Assembly (NCBI RefSeq): GCF_009753675.1
Contig: NZ_WQLV01000001.1
Coordinates: 186,001 to 250,000, forward strand
Length of the DNA stretch: 64,000 bases
Reading direction: 5' to 3'
From: Parasedimentitalea huanghaiensis
Lineage (GTDB): Bacteria; Pseudomonadota; Alphaproteobacteria; Rhodobacterales; Rhodobacteraceae
Shown: positions 46,308 to 57,992 of the stretch, piece after piece
How positions within the stretch are numbered: the stretch's first letter is position 1
Layout of the letters: the number at the start of each line of letters is the position of its first letter
The notes under the pieces: model-generated
Databases searched by the model: none
What the model saw: only the letters and a program-made list of their open reading frames with translations
Told to the model about the DNA's origin: nothing
Translations under genes and position numbers: made by a program

Positions 46308-46440
46308 GTTGGCGTCTCCTTGGATTTTGAGGAAGGCGTCGAAGAATATAAGAAAATCCTACAGACTCTCAAGGGGCATGGTTCACATCTCGTTAAGCCG
46401 TATAGGCCAAATCTGTGTCAGCACAATAAGGGATACGGTG

Positions 46441-46719
46441 ATGTTTTTGAAGAAAGTGGATGGGCCGCGTGCTGTGACGCTGCCAGATGGGACAACTATG
46501 ACCCGCGCCGATCTACCGCCGGAGACCACGCGCCGCTGGGTAGCATCGCGTAAGGCCGCGGTGGTTCGTGGCGTCCTGTATGGCTTGTTGCCAGAAAAGG
46601 AAGCGATGCAGCGCTACGGGTTAAGTGAAGAAGAATTTCGCAGTTGGGTGGCTGCAATCGCGGATCATGGGGTCGACGCGTTAAAGGCAACAGCCTTGAA
46701 AAAATATCGACAACCCTAG
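46441..46719 (+). CDS. sciP: SciP-type CtrA inhibitor (DUF1153)
   Basis: The 92-residue helix-turn-helix protein matches DUF1153/SciP: MFLKKVDGPRAVTLPDGTTMTR at the front and a HTH centred on AMQRYGLSEEEFRSWV. In Caulobacter SciP binds CtrA and blocks transcription of CtrA-activated genes late in the cell cycle. ATG 46441 fits the family start; the frame is open further upstream into the mnmA leader. Its place directly before ctrA, same strand, supports the assignment. Confidence 0.88.
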   Translation: MFLKKVDGPRAVTLPDGTTMTRADLPPETTRRWVASRKAAVVRGVLYGLLPEKEAMQRYGLSEEEFRSWVAAIADHGVDALKATALKKYRQP

Positions 46720-46744
46720 TCAACGAAGCATATTAACCATTATG

Positions 46745-46760
46745 GTAACTGTGCGTTAAC
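46745..46760 (+). promoter_or_regulatory. Candidate CtrA box upstream of ctrA
   Basis: GTAA-N7-TTAAC at 46745-46760 matches the CtrA consensus TTAA-N7-TTAAC except for one base and lies 62 bases before the ctrA start. Further TTAAC elements at 46734 and 46776 make the whole 102-base gap unusually rich in half-sites. This suggests autoregulation of ctrA. Confidence 0.6.
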
Positions 46761-46821
46761 CTTTTTCCATCAAGGTTAACGCAACTTGAGAAAATGAGCA
46801 TACAGGCGGAGACTTGAGAGC

Positions 46822-47541
46822 ATGCGTATACTTCTGGTGGAAGACGATCCAACAACTGCAAAAAGCATCGAGCTAATGTTGACCCACGCGAACCTGAACG
46901 TCTATGTGACGGATCTGGGTGAAGAGGGCATCGATCTGGCTAAGCTTTACGATTACGATCTGATCCTGCTTGACCTGAATTTGCCAGACATGAATGGCCA
47001 CGAAGTGCTGCGTCAGCTGCGTTTGTCGCGCATAGAAACACCCATTTTGATCCTGTCGGGTGAAGACGATACTGAGAACAAAATCAAGGGCTTCGGCTTC
47101 GGCGCTGACGACTATATGACCAAACCATTCCACCGGGAAGAACTGGTTGCACGTATCCACGCCATTATCCGTCGCTCCAAAGGTCACTCACAGTCGATCA
47201 TCAAGACCGGTAAGATCGCTGTTAATCTGGATGCGAAAACTGTCGATGTTGACGGCAAGTCCGTGCACCTGACCGGCAAAGAGTACCAGATGCTGGAGCT
47301 TCTGAGCCTTCGTAAGGGAACAACTCTGACGAAAGAAATGTTCCTGAACCATCTATATGGTGGCATGGATGAACCTGAGTTGAAAATCATCGACGTATTC
47401 ATCTGCAAGCTGCGCAAAAAATTGAGCACGGCAACCGATGGTGAAAACTACATCGAAACTGTGTGGGGCCGTGGCTATGTACTACGTGATCCACAAGAGG
47501 ACGTGATGTCCGGTGGCCCACGTTTGGCCGTTGGTGCATAA
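46822..47541 (+). CDS. ctrA: Cell-cycle response regulator CtrA
   Basis: The 239-residue OmpR-type response regulator has an N-terminal receiver with phospho-acceptor D51 in [14 protein letters not shown] and a C-terminal winged helix DNA-binding domain ([22 protein letters not shown] and [15 protein letters not shown]). The sequence is that of CtrA, the global regulator that in Rhodobacterales controls motility, gene transfer agent and related genes and is often non-essential. sciP, its inhibitor, lies directly upstream. Confidence 0.95.
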   Translation: MRILLVEDDPTTAKSIELMLTHANLNVYVTDLGEEGIDLAKLYDYDLILLDLNLPDMNGHEVLRQLRLSRIETPILILSGEDDTENKIKGFGFGADDYMTKPFHREELVARIHAIIRRSKGHSQSIIKTGKIAVNLDAKTVDVDGKSVHLTGKEYQMLELLSLRKGTTLTKEMFLNHLYGGMDEPELKIIDVFICKLRKKLSTATDGENYIETVWGRGYVLRDPQEDVMSGGPRLAVGA

Positions 47542-52025
<4,484 letters not shown>

Positions 52026-52050
52026 CCGCGTCAGATCTCCTGTGACTCTT

Positions 52051-52080
52051 TTTGTTCTCTTTTGTTCTCTTTTGTTCTTT
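52051..52080 (+). repeat. Three tandem copies of a 10-base unit TTTGTTCTCT
   Basis: TTTGTTCTCT occurs at 52051 and 52061 and as TTTGTTCTTT at 52071. The GTTC cores are exactly ten bases apart. The repeat lies about 90 bases before the 40-codon gene at 52169, so it may be an operator or a slippage-prone spacer. Confidence 0.7.
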
Positions 52081-52168
52081 ACAAGATGGGGCGGAATGTG
52101 AGAACAAAGGGTCAACAAGCGCCGAAGAGCGTGATCAACAGACCCAAGACAGCCCGGAGGCGCACGTT

Positions 52169-52291
52169 ATGTTTGAACAAATCAAGAACACACTGCAGGT
52201 TTCTTCTGCCACATTGTTACAGGATGCGGTTGGTGCGGCTTCTCTTGTTGTCATGTTGGTTGTGGCTCTGCACATGCCCGGGCTTGTCTAA
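52169..52291 (+). CDS. Small single-span membrane peptide (40 residues)
   Basis: ATG 52169 has a perfect GGAGG eight bases upstream. The product has a short polar N-terminal half (MFEQIKNTLQVSSATLLQDA) and one hydrophobic span, VGAASLVVMLVVALHMPGL, reaching the C terminus. I do not know a named family. It lies 143 bases after recG behind a tandem repeat and is followed by a structured RNA segment and an intrinsic terminator, so it may be an independent transcript. Whether it acts as a regulator, a toxin-like peptide or a structural subunit cannot be told from sequence. Confidence 0.62.
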   Translation: MFEQIKNTLQVSSATLLQDAVGAASLVVMLVVALHMPGLV

Positions 52292-52307
52292 ATACCTATT
52301 TCCTGAT

Positions 52308-52435
52308 TGCACTCTTATGCCGGTTGCGCCTGCATCCTGTCCCAAAATGATGTTGGGGATCTCTGCCTGTCCTGATCCCACACTGGATCTACCTCATGAT
52401 CCGCCGGTCGCACCCGGATCCCGCATAAGAGTGTA
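52308..52435 (+). ncRNA. Candidate structured RNA or 3' untranslated region
   Basis: TGCACTCTTATGC at 52308-52320 pairs with GCATAAGAGTGTA at 52423-52435 (13 pairs, one G-U). After a one-sided bulge, 52321-52332 pairs with 52405-52416 (ten of twelve positions). Inside are hairpins: GGGATC 52356-52361 with GATCCC 52374-52379, and GGATC 52385-52389 with GATCC 52398-52402; CCCAA 52341-52345 with TTGGG 52353-52357 is an alternative. An intrinsic terminator follows five bases later on the same strand. The multi-branched shape looks like a real RNA, but I recognise no known family. Confidence 0.55.
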
Positions 52436-52440
52436 CCCTA

Positions 52441-52476
52441 CCGCCGCCATCTGCCCAGATGTGCGGCGGTTTTTTT
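52441..52476 (+). terminator. Strong intrinsic terminator
   Basis: CCGCCGC (52441-52447) pairs with GCGGCGG (52463-52469), and CATCT pairs with AGATG inside it, with one bulged T and a GCCC loop. Seven T bases follow at 52470-52476. It ends the transcript carrying the 40-codon gene and the RNA structure, and perhaps recG. Confidence 0.93.
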
Positions 52477-52661
52477 CGTTTGCGCGATTAGACTTGAACA
52501 ATCTTGCTGCCCATCTTGCGACAGCAATTGGGGTCGATAGATTTTACTTCGTCAACCTATTGGGACGGAAGGCAGAATTATGGCATGGAAGGCCACGTTG
52601 AAACCGTCGCTTTTTGGTCCAACATATTGTTAATGCGTAAAAACAGATTTGAGATGTCAAA
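52477..52661. other. Gap between terminator and NifU-like gene
   Basis: About 185 bases between the terminator and the end of the leftward NifU-like gene. One tiny frame, ATG 52578 to TAA 52631 (17 codons, MAWKATLKPSLFGPTYC), has GGAAGG upstream, but there is no other support for it. Confidence 0.35.
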
Positions 52662-53114
52662 TTATGCGCAATTTTCTCTCGAAATCTGTTCAATAGCCTC
52701 AACGGTGGCCTCAAGTGACAACATGATTGATGCATGCCGATTTTTAAAAGCACGTGCTGGAATCAAAACTTCAAAGTCCTCAAAAGGCGCATCAGGAACA
52801 GCACCTTCTTGGGTTAGCATCTGTTTTAGCTGGTTACGGGCGGTCACAATTTCATCTTTTGTTCGGCCAAGAACAGCCGCACCAAAAACCGAAGCTGAAG
52901 CCTGACCAAGGGCGCATGCTTTAACATCCTGGCCAAACTCAGAAATCTTCCCGTCCAACATTCGCAAGTCAACTGTAACAGTTGATCCACAAAGCGGTGC
53001 ACGCTTTTTAACCGTGGCATCGGGCGCACTCAAGCGTTCCAGATTGGGGATATCAGCTGCCAACGCCAAAATACGCGTGGAGTAGAGTTTGATCAGATCA
53101 TTTTCACCGGACAT
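52662..53114 (-). CDS. NifU/IscU-like iron-sulfur cluster scaffold protein
   Basis: The 150-residue product belongs to the NifU N-terminal (IscU-like) family. Two of the three expected cysteines are seen: C42 in APLCGSTV and C67 in DVKACALGQASASV. At the place of the third cysteine the sequence reads FKNRHASIML, without cysteine; another cysteine lies at residue 149. Alphaproteobacterial paralogues next to hisI commonly lack the third site, so it may be a carrier or a divergent scaffold and not the main IscU/SufU. It is divergent from hisI across about 80 bases. Confidence 0.8.
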   Translation of the reverse strand: MSGENDLIKLYSTRILALAADIPNLERLSAPDATVKKRAPLCGSTVTVDLRMLDGKISEFGQDVKACALGQASASVFGAAVLGRTKDEIVTARNQLKQMLTQEGAVPDAPFEDFEVLIPARAFKNRHASIMLSLEATVEAIEQISRENCA

Positions 53115-53192
53115 GCGTGTTCCTTGGGCTTTCCCTAGCTAGTCGTTCTCAATACATAGGGTGCCAATATCCAGATGCAAAAGGTTTTTAGC

Positions 53193-53552
53193 ATGTCGTT
53201 TGATCCCAGCAGTTTAACTTATAATGAAGTCGGCCTGATCCCCTGCATTGCACAGGACGAAGAGAGCGGAGAGATCTTGATGATGGCCTGGATGAATGCG
53301 GAGTCGGTGTCTCGAACTCTACAAACGAACAAGGTTACTTATTGGTCACGTTCTAGACAGTCTTTTTGGATCAAAGGAGAAAGTTCAGGCCATGTCCAAC
53401 AGCTGATTGATCTACGCGTCGACTGCGACCGGGATTGTTTGTTGGCAATCGTTCGCCAGACCGGCCCTGCCTGTCACACAAACCGGCGGAGCTGTTTTTA
53501 CACTTCGATTCAAGGGGATGAAGAGGTTGAGCTAATGCAGCCAATGGTGTGA
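53193..53552 (+). CDS. hisI: Phosphoribosyl-AMP cyclohydrolase
   Basis: The 119-residue product has the HisI motifs MMAWMNAESV, the metal-binding DCDRDCLL and the HTNRRSCFY ending, with the cysteines and aspartates that hold zinc and magnesium. It opens the ring of phosphoribosyl-AMP in histidine synthesis. There is no fused HisE domain. ATG 53193 follows AAGG at a normal distance; an ATG six codons earlier is less likely. Confidence 0.92.
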   Translation: MSFDPSSLTYNEVGLIPCIAQDEESGEILMMAWMNAESVSRTLQTNKVTYWSRSRQSFWIKGESSGHVQQLIDLRVDCDRDCLLAIVRQTGPACHTNRRSCFYTSIQGDEEVELMQPMV

Positions 53553-53605
53553 ATCTTTTCCTGCCAGCTTTGGAAGAAGAAACGTGGACCTGATTTCAGG
53601 TGGAC

Positions 53606-54544
53606 TTAGTCAAGGCCAACCATTTTGCGGATGTCCTGTGGGCTGGCGCCTTCGGAGCGATATTTGGATATCGCGCGGGCGTCATCACGTTTTGCCAAGC
53701 GCTTACCAACGTCATCACGGACTAGGGGATGGTGATAATAATTCGGAGGTGAGTAGCTAAGATCGACGTCGTTTCCGATCAAGTGACCAAGAATCCGGTG
53801 GATCATCGTCGCTTCTAATAGGTCGTCGCCTCTAACTACATGGTTTACCTTTTGAGCCGTGTCATCAACCACAACCGCCAGATGATAAGCCGCTCCCATG
53901 TCTTTACGGCAAACTACAACGTCACCAATCGTGGCGAGCATTTGTTCACGCGTAAATTCATATGTTTGGGCCCGCGTATTTGCCAGAGGCCCCATTTCAA
54001 TGAAGCAGGCCAGCTCTTCCGGCATTGCGGTACGCTTGGTGAACAGTTTTGATGACCAAGTAGGGTGACTTAGCGCTTTGCTTAGATTGAGACGTAGTGT
54101 CACATTTTTTGGTCTGGAATTGGTCGGGACTTCGTCAACGCCACTATGGGCTCGACAGGTGCCTGGGTAGATTAAACCATCAGGACCCAAAAGCGGTGCG
54201 CCCTCTTGAGGCGCTGATTGGGCATCACGTATGTCGCGCCGAGAGCATGTACATTCATAGAGCAATCCTTTGTCCCATAGCGCGGTTAGTGCACGATCGT
54301 ATTGGGATTGGCACTCAGACTGTTTCCGACAAGGGGTGGCCCATGATAAGCCGAGCCAACTAAGATCCTCGTAAATCTGCTCTTCCCAATGTTCACGCGC
54401 GCGCGACTGGTCAAGATCATCTATCCGCAGCAGAAAATCACCGCCTTCTGCAACAGACATATCATGAGCGAGCATAGCTGAGTAAGCATGGCCCAAATGT
54501 AAAGGGCCGGTGGGGGACGGCGCAAATCGAGTGATTAACTTCAT
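53606..54544 (-). CDS. gluQRS: Glutamyl-queuosine tRNA(Asp) synthetase
   Basis: The 312-residue product is a truncated GluRS-like synthetase: RFAPSPTGPLHLGHAYS at the front (HLGH as the HIGH box), a CTCSR zinc-binding region at about residues 98-103, and a KRLAKRD box near the end, with no anticodon-binding domain. It charges glutamate onto queuosine 34 of tRNA-Asp. The start at 54544 fits the family. The leader contains a run of ten G bases at the ribosome-binding position. It follows trmFO after 25 bases. Confidence 0.9.
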   Translation of the reverse strand: MKLITRFAPSPTGPLHLGHAYSAMLAHDMSVAEGGDFLLRIDDLDQSRAREHWEEQIYEDLSWLGLSWATPCRKQSECQSQYDRALTALWDKGLLYECTCSRRDIRDAQSAPQEGAPLLGPDGLIYPGTCRAHSGVDEVPTNSRPKNVTLRLNLSKALSHPTWSSKLFTKRTAMPEELACFIEMGPLANTRAQTYEFTREQMLATIGDVVVCRKDMGAAYHLAVVVDDTAQKVNHVVRGDDLLEATMIHRILGHLIGNDVDLSYSPPNYYHHPLVRDDVGKRLAKRDDARAISKYRSEGASPQDIRKMVGLD

Positions 54545-54549
54545 AGAAT

Positions 54550-54559
54550 CCCCCCCCCC
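54550..54559 (-). promoter_or_regulatory. Ten-base G run in the gluQRS ribosome-binding region
   Basis: The plus strand has C at every position 54550-54559, giving G10 on the coding strand six to fifteen bases before the gluQRS start. It takes the place of the Shine-Dalgarno sequence, so slippage in its length could change translation. Sequencing error in length is also possible. Confidence 0.6.
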
Positions 54560-54569
54560 GGTTTCAAGT

Positions 54570-55913
54570 TCAGGAAAAGTTTCCAAGCCATTCCGACCAA
54601 ACAATTTTTGCTCGATCTGTATATGCTTTGTAACGATCTTTACGGCCTCGGCGACCACCTTTCAAACCTTCGACGGGTTGGAACAATCCAAAGTTCACGT
54701 TCATTGGCTGAAAGGTCTTTGCCTCCGCGCCACCGGTGATGTGGTGGATAAGTGCGCCCATGGCGCTATTTTGCGGAACAGTTGGTATGTCATGGTCAAG
54801 GATTTCTGCGGCGGCCATGCGGCCGGCCAAGAGCCCCATTGCAGCGCTCTCGACATAGCCCTCAACTCCAGTGATCTGCCCGGCAAACCGAATATTAGGT
54901 TTTGATTTCAGGCGCATCTGCTGGTCAAGCAATGTAGGGGAGTTCAGGAACGTGTTGCGATGGATTCCTCCAAGGCGGGCAAACTGTGCCTCCTGCAGCC
55001 CAGGGATCATCCGCAACACCCGCGTTTGAGCGCCGTACTTCATTTTTGTCTGAAAACCTACAATATTGTACAATGTTGCCAGCTTGTTATCCCGCCGCAA
55101 CTGCACCACCGCATATGCCTTCTCGTCGGGTTTGTGACTGTTGGTAAGGCCAACTGGTTTCATTGGCCCAAAGCGAAGTGTCTCTCGGCCGCGTTCCGCC
55201 ATGACCTCAATTGGCAAGCAGCCATCGAAATAGCCCGCTGTTTCACCTTCATGAAATTCTGTTTTTTCAGCGACAAGCAGGGCGTCGATAAATGCCTCAT
55301 ACTGATCTTTGGTCATCGGACAGTTGAGGTAAGCGGTGCGCTCTTCTTCTGTCTCACCTTTGTCATAGCGCGATTGCATCCATGCCTGCGACATGTCGAT
55401 GCTGTCCGCATATAAAATTGGGGCGATTGCATCAAAAAACGCCAGTGCTTCGGCACCGGTCTCAGCTTGAATCGCCTGTCCTAAAGCGGAGGATGTCAGT
55501 GGCCCAGTAGCAAAGATCCAGTGGCCATCATCTGGAAGTTCGGTGACTTCGTCGTAGGATACAGAAATATTGGCGTGGCTAGTTAACTTGTCAGTTACGG
55601 TCTGAGCAAAAGGCTCGCGGTCAACGGCAAGCGCACCACCGGCCGGCAGGCGGTGTTGATCTGCGGTGGCCATGATCAACCCGTTTGCAGCGCGCATTTC
55701 CCAATGTAACAGGCCAACAGCGTTTTGTTCGTCATCATCCGAGCGGAAGGAGTTCGAGCAAACCATTTCGCCCAGGTTTCCGGTCTGGTGTGCAAAGGTT
55801 TCAACTTTGGGCCGCATTTCGTGGATTACCACTGAAACGCCCATATTTGCAGCCTGCCAGGCTGCTTCGGACCCGGCCATGCCGCCGCCCACGATATGCA
55901 ATGTCTGTGTCAT
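54570..55913 (-). CDS. trmFO: Folate-dependent tRNA m5U54 methyltransferase TrmFO
   Basis: The 447-residue flavoprotein has the FAD-binding [13 protein letters not shown] at about residues 7-19 and the GLLHWEMR and CSNSFRSD segments typical of TrmFO. It methylates U54 in the T loop of tRNA using 5,10-methylene-THF and FADH2. Occurrence in Rhodobacterales is normal. The gene is followed by gluQRS after 25 bases, so two tRNA-modifying enzymes share a transcript. A long hairpin lies 118 bases upstream of its start. Confidence 0.94.
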   Translation of the reverse strand: MTQTLHIVGGGMAGSEAAWQAANMGVSVVIHEMRPKVETFAHQTGNLGEMVCSNSFRSDDDEQNAVGLLHWEMRAANGLIMATADQHRLPAGGALAVDREPFAQTVTDKLTSHANISVSYDEVTELPDDGHWIFATGPLTSSALGQAIQAETGAEALAFFDAIAPILYADSIDMSQAWMQSRYDKGETEEERTAYLNCPMTKDQYEAFIDALLVAEKTEFHEGETAGYFDGCLPIEVMAERGRETLRFGPMKPVGLTNSHKPDEKAYAVVQLRRDNKLATLYNIVGFQTKMKYGAQTRVLRMIPGLQEAQFARLGGIHRNTFLNSPTLLDQQMRLKSKPNIRFAGQITGVEGYVESAAMGLLAGRMAAAEILDHDIPTVPQNSAMGALIHHITGGAEAKTFQPMNVNFGLFQPVEGLKGGRRGRKDRYKAYTDRAKIVWSEWLGNFS

Positions 55914-56226
55914 GAACTCGACATAGGGCAGGGGGCGATCCAGCGCAATATGGCCCGCGTGGATAAGAGGTGGTCGGGATCAAGTAGACCAAACCCAAGG
56001 CTGTAGGTTCTGCAATTTGGGGAAGGGAACATTTGGGGTCGCTGCTGCAGGAATGTCGAACCGGGGAGAGACCGGTTTGGAGGGACCTTCCACAGGCAGC
56101 GACCCAAATTGTGACCGGACGATGTGCCCTGCCCAATCATTGCCATGTTCTTGCCTTTATTAAAAGGCCCGATATGGAAACAATACGCACCGAAACGTAA
56201 ACAAAGACTAAAATTTTACAAAAACT
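55914..56226. other. Intergenic region upstream of trmFO
   Basis: About 310 bases between trmFO and the end of the enoyl-CoA hydratase gene. Apart from the long hairpin at 56031-56109 it holds no open frame with a ribosome-binding site. Confidence 0.5.
56031..56109. ncRNA. Long imperfect hairpin, candidate RNA element
   Basis: ATTTGGGGTCGCTGC at 56031-56045 pairs with GCAGCGACCCAAAT at 56096-56109 (14 pairs, one bulged G). Further in, GGAA pairs with TTCC and GTC with GAC. The tip is AACCGG 56059-56064 with CCGGTT 56072-56077 and a 7-base loop. The whole folds into one 79-base arm. There is no T run on either strand. It could be a leader element of trmFO, a 3' end of the hydratase transcript or a separate small RNA; no known family is recognised. 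Confidence 0.5.
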
Positions 56227-57015
56227 TTAATCCACCTGCCAGTTGGGGGGTCTTTTTTCTGCAAAAGCCTCCATCCCTTCGACCGTGTCTTGGTCGAGCA
56301 GGTTCTCAACGATGACTTCGCTTGTATAGGCATAGGCCTGATCCAATGGCATTTGAAGTTGTTGATAAAAGGCTCGCTTGCCTATTTTGACTGCTGTTCT
56401 CAACTTACTAGCAATGGTCGTTGCAAGTTTTAGTGCCTCGCTTTCTAGCTCCTCGACGGGGACGGCGCGGTTGATCAGGCCCAGATCTGCTGCACGGGAT
56501 GCAGAGATAAAATCACCAGTTGTTAATAGTTCAAAGGCCTGTTTTCTGGGAATGTTCCGTGACAGGGCGACCATAGGGGTCGAGCAGAACAGGCCAATAT
56601 TGACGCCGTTGACGCCAAATTTTGTGTCTTCTGCTGCGACGGCCAGATCACAGGAGGCAACCAATTGACAGCCCGCTGCGGTGGCAATTCCGTGAACTTG
56701 TGCGATGACGACCTGTGGAAGCGATTGAAGTCCCATCATCACGGCGGTGCAGCGTGCAAACAGATCCCGATAGTAGGCTTTACCACCATCTTCTTCGCCT
56801 CGGGCGGCGTTCATCTGTTTGATATCATGTCCGGCGCAAAAACCTTTGCCGACCCCAGATAAAATGACCACTTTGATTGTGCTTTCCTTGTGCAGCGAAT
56901 CAATTTGCATCTGCAGGGCTGCCAACATTTCGTCAGATAGGGCGTTTAGTTTTTGCGGTGTATTCATAACTAGATGGGCAATTGAGCCCGTGTCGTGACG
57001 TCGTAAAATTGTCAT
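56227..57015 (-). CDS. Enoyl-CoA hydratase/isomerase family protein
   Basis: The 262-residue crotonase-fold protein starts MTILRRHDTGSIAHLVMN after a GAGGAG site. The oxyanion-hole segments are FCAGHDIKQM and HGIATAAGCQLVASCDLA. The second of the usual glutamates of true enoyl-CoA hydratases is not obvious (FGVNGVNIGLFCST), so the reaction could be isomerisation or another CoA chemistry; similar proteins resemble ECHDC3. It is divergent from a PaaI-type thioesterase gene with 57 bases between, suggesting a joint role in acyl-CoA metabolism. Confidence 0.83.
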   Translation of the reverse strand: MTILRRHDTGSIAHLVMNTPQKLNALSDEMLAALQMQIDSLHKESTIKVVILSGVGKGFCAGHDIKQMNAARGEEDGGKAYYRDLFARCTAVMMGLQSLPQVVIAQVHGIATAAGCQLVASCDLAVAAEDTKFGVNGVNIGLFCSTPMVALSRNIPRKQAFELLTTGDFISASRAADLGLINRAVPVEELESEALKLATTIASKLRTAVKIGKRAFYQQLQMPLDQAYAYTSEVIVENLLDQDTVEGMEAFAEKRPPNWQVD

Positions 57016-57072
57016 CTTGCTCTCCTCGTCGTGCCTGTCCAACCTTAGGTGGCGCATGACCGGGAGGATAGT

Positions 57073-57501
57073 ATGGGCTTGCAAATGGATGCAGCGGAGT
57101 TGGCGAAATTTCTGGACCAAGTGTTTCCACAGGTGCGGGGGGAGTTTCTTGTTGAGGCGCTGGAGGAAGAAAAAATCCTCATGCGGCTTTGTGTACAAGA
57201 TAAGCATCTACGCCCTGGAGGTACGGTTTCTGGTCCATCGATGTTTGCATTGGCGGATTGTGCGGCTTACGCCATGACATTGGCTCGAATTGGCGAACAG
57301 GCGCTGGCGGTTACCACGGGCTGTTCAATGGACTTTATGCGTAAACCCGCAGCCGGTTCCGACTTGTTGGCTACCTGTTCGTTGCTGAAGTTGGGTCGAA
57401 CTTTGGCGGTCTGTGACATTTTGATACATTCCGTCGGAATGCAGGCGCCAGTGGCGCGTGCCAGCATGACATATTCAATTCCTCCAAACCGATCAGTCTA
57501 A
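57073..57501 (+). CDS. PaaI-type hotdog thioesterase
   Basis: The 142-residue hotdog-fold protein shows LRPGGTVSGPSMFALADCAAYAM, the helix and loop that carry the active site in PaaI/YiiD-like acyl-CoA thioesterases, and the CSMDFMRKPAAG strand. It likely hydrolyses an acyl- or aryl-CoA. ATG 57073 has GGGAGGA upstream and is chosen over 57049. It faces an enoyl-CoA hydratase gene. Confidence 0.82.
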   Translation: MGLQMDAAELAKFLDQVFPQVRGEFLVEALEEEKILMRLCVQDKHLRPGGTVSGPSMFALADCAAYAMTLARIGEQALAVTTGCSMDFMRKPAAGSDLLATCSLLKLGRTLAVCDILIHSVGMQAPVARASMTYSIPPNRSV

Positions 57502-57611
57502 TTGGTGCAGATCGGTGCACTGTTACTTCATCTCAAAATGTTTAGCCTTAAACGATAATGGTATTAAGGTGAGCGATTTTCAAAAAAGGCTTGCACTTCC
57601 CTTACCGAGAT

Positions 57612-57638
57612 AAAAAAGGGCCGGGGTTTCCCCCGGCC
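57612..57638 (-). terminator. Intrinsic terminator of the DUF1127 gene
   Basis: On the minus strand GGCCGGGG and CCCCGGCC form an 8-pair stem with a GAAA tetraloop, followed by a C and six T bases (57617-57612). It lies 28 bases after the DUF1127 stop. Confidence 0.93.
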
Positions 57639-57665
57639 ATGTAGTGGTTCTGGTGTCCCTGGGGA

Positions 57666-57899
57666 TCAAGGGCGCCAGAACGGAAGAGTGGCTTGATAAT
57701 GGGCTTCGGCGCGGCTGAGGCCGATGTCATCCAGTTGTGTTTGAGTTAGACGGCGCAGATGTTTTCGTGTTCTCTTACGCAGGCTCCACTTGGTAATGAG
57801 CACAGCAAAGGTGACGGCCAGCTGCGCTAACACCGGTAAAGCCGGGCGGCTAACCAGAAAGGACATGTTAGACTGAGTCATGTGAGCGTGCTGTACCAT
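57666..57899 (-). CDS. DUF1127 small basic protein
   Basis: The 77-residue product has a hydrophobic middle (PVLAQLAVTFAVLITKW) and the arginine-rich DUF1127 ending RKRTRKHLRRLTQTQLDDIGLSRAEA. DUF1127 proteins are widespread in Rhodobacterales; in relatives they bind RNA or affect phosphate, carbon and sRNA metabolism. ATG 57899 has GGAG upstream. It is divergent from a MocR-type regulator with TTGATACAA repeats between them, and has its own terminator. Confidence 0.83.
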   Translation of the reverse strand: MVQHAHMTQSNMSFLVSRPALPVLAQLAVTFAVLITKWSLRKRTRKHLRRLTQTQLDDIGLSRAEAHYQATLPFWRP

Positions 57900-57918
57900 G
57901 GTGTGCTCCAATATTGTG

Positions 57919-57959
57919 TTGATACAATCCTGCGAGTGTGTTACTTGTTTTTGATACAA
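57919..57959. promoter_or_regulatory. Two TTGATACAA repeats in a divergent promoter
   Basis: TTGATACAA occurs at 57919-57927 and 57951-57959, 32 bases apart in the same orientation, about three helix turns. MocR regulators typically bind spaced direct repeats, so these are likely operator copies for the adjacent MocR gene. Confidence 0.55.
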
Positions 57960-57992
57960 AGCGGAAAATGTATTGTCCATGGAAGGATTGTA

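Noticed and set aside
52051-52080. Possible LexA (SOS) boxes GTTC-N7-GTTC
   Set aside because: The GTTC cores are ten bases apart (N6), not eleven, so none matches the alphaproteobacterial consensus; kept only as a tandem repeat.
52062-52601. A 179-codon plus-strand frame across the small-peptide gene and its terminator
   Set aside because: It runs through a strong terminator and a structured RNA, overlaps the well-supported 40-codon gene in another frame and shows no domain.
52578-52631. A 17-codon frame (MAWKATLKPSLFGPTYC) with GGAAGG upstream, possibly a leader peptide
   Set aside because: No gene on the same strand follows that it could control, no attenuator structure is seen, and frames this short arise by chance.
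56031-56109. Hairpin upstream of trmFO as SRP RNA, 6S RNA or a tRNA
   Set aside because: It lacks the SRP GGAAGGAAGCAG-type loop, is too short for 6S RNA and has no tRNA T-arm; kept as an unassigned element.
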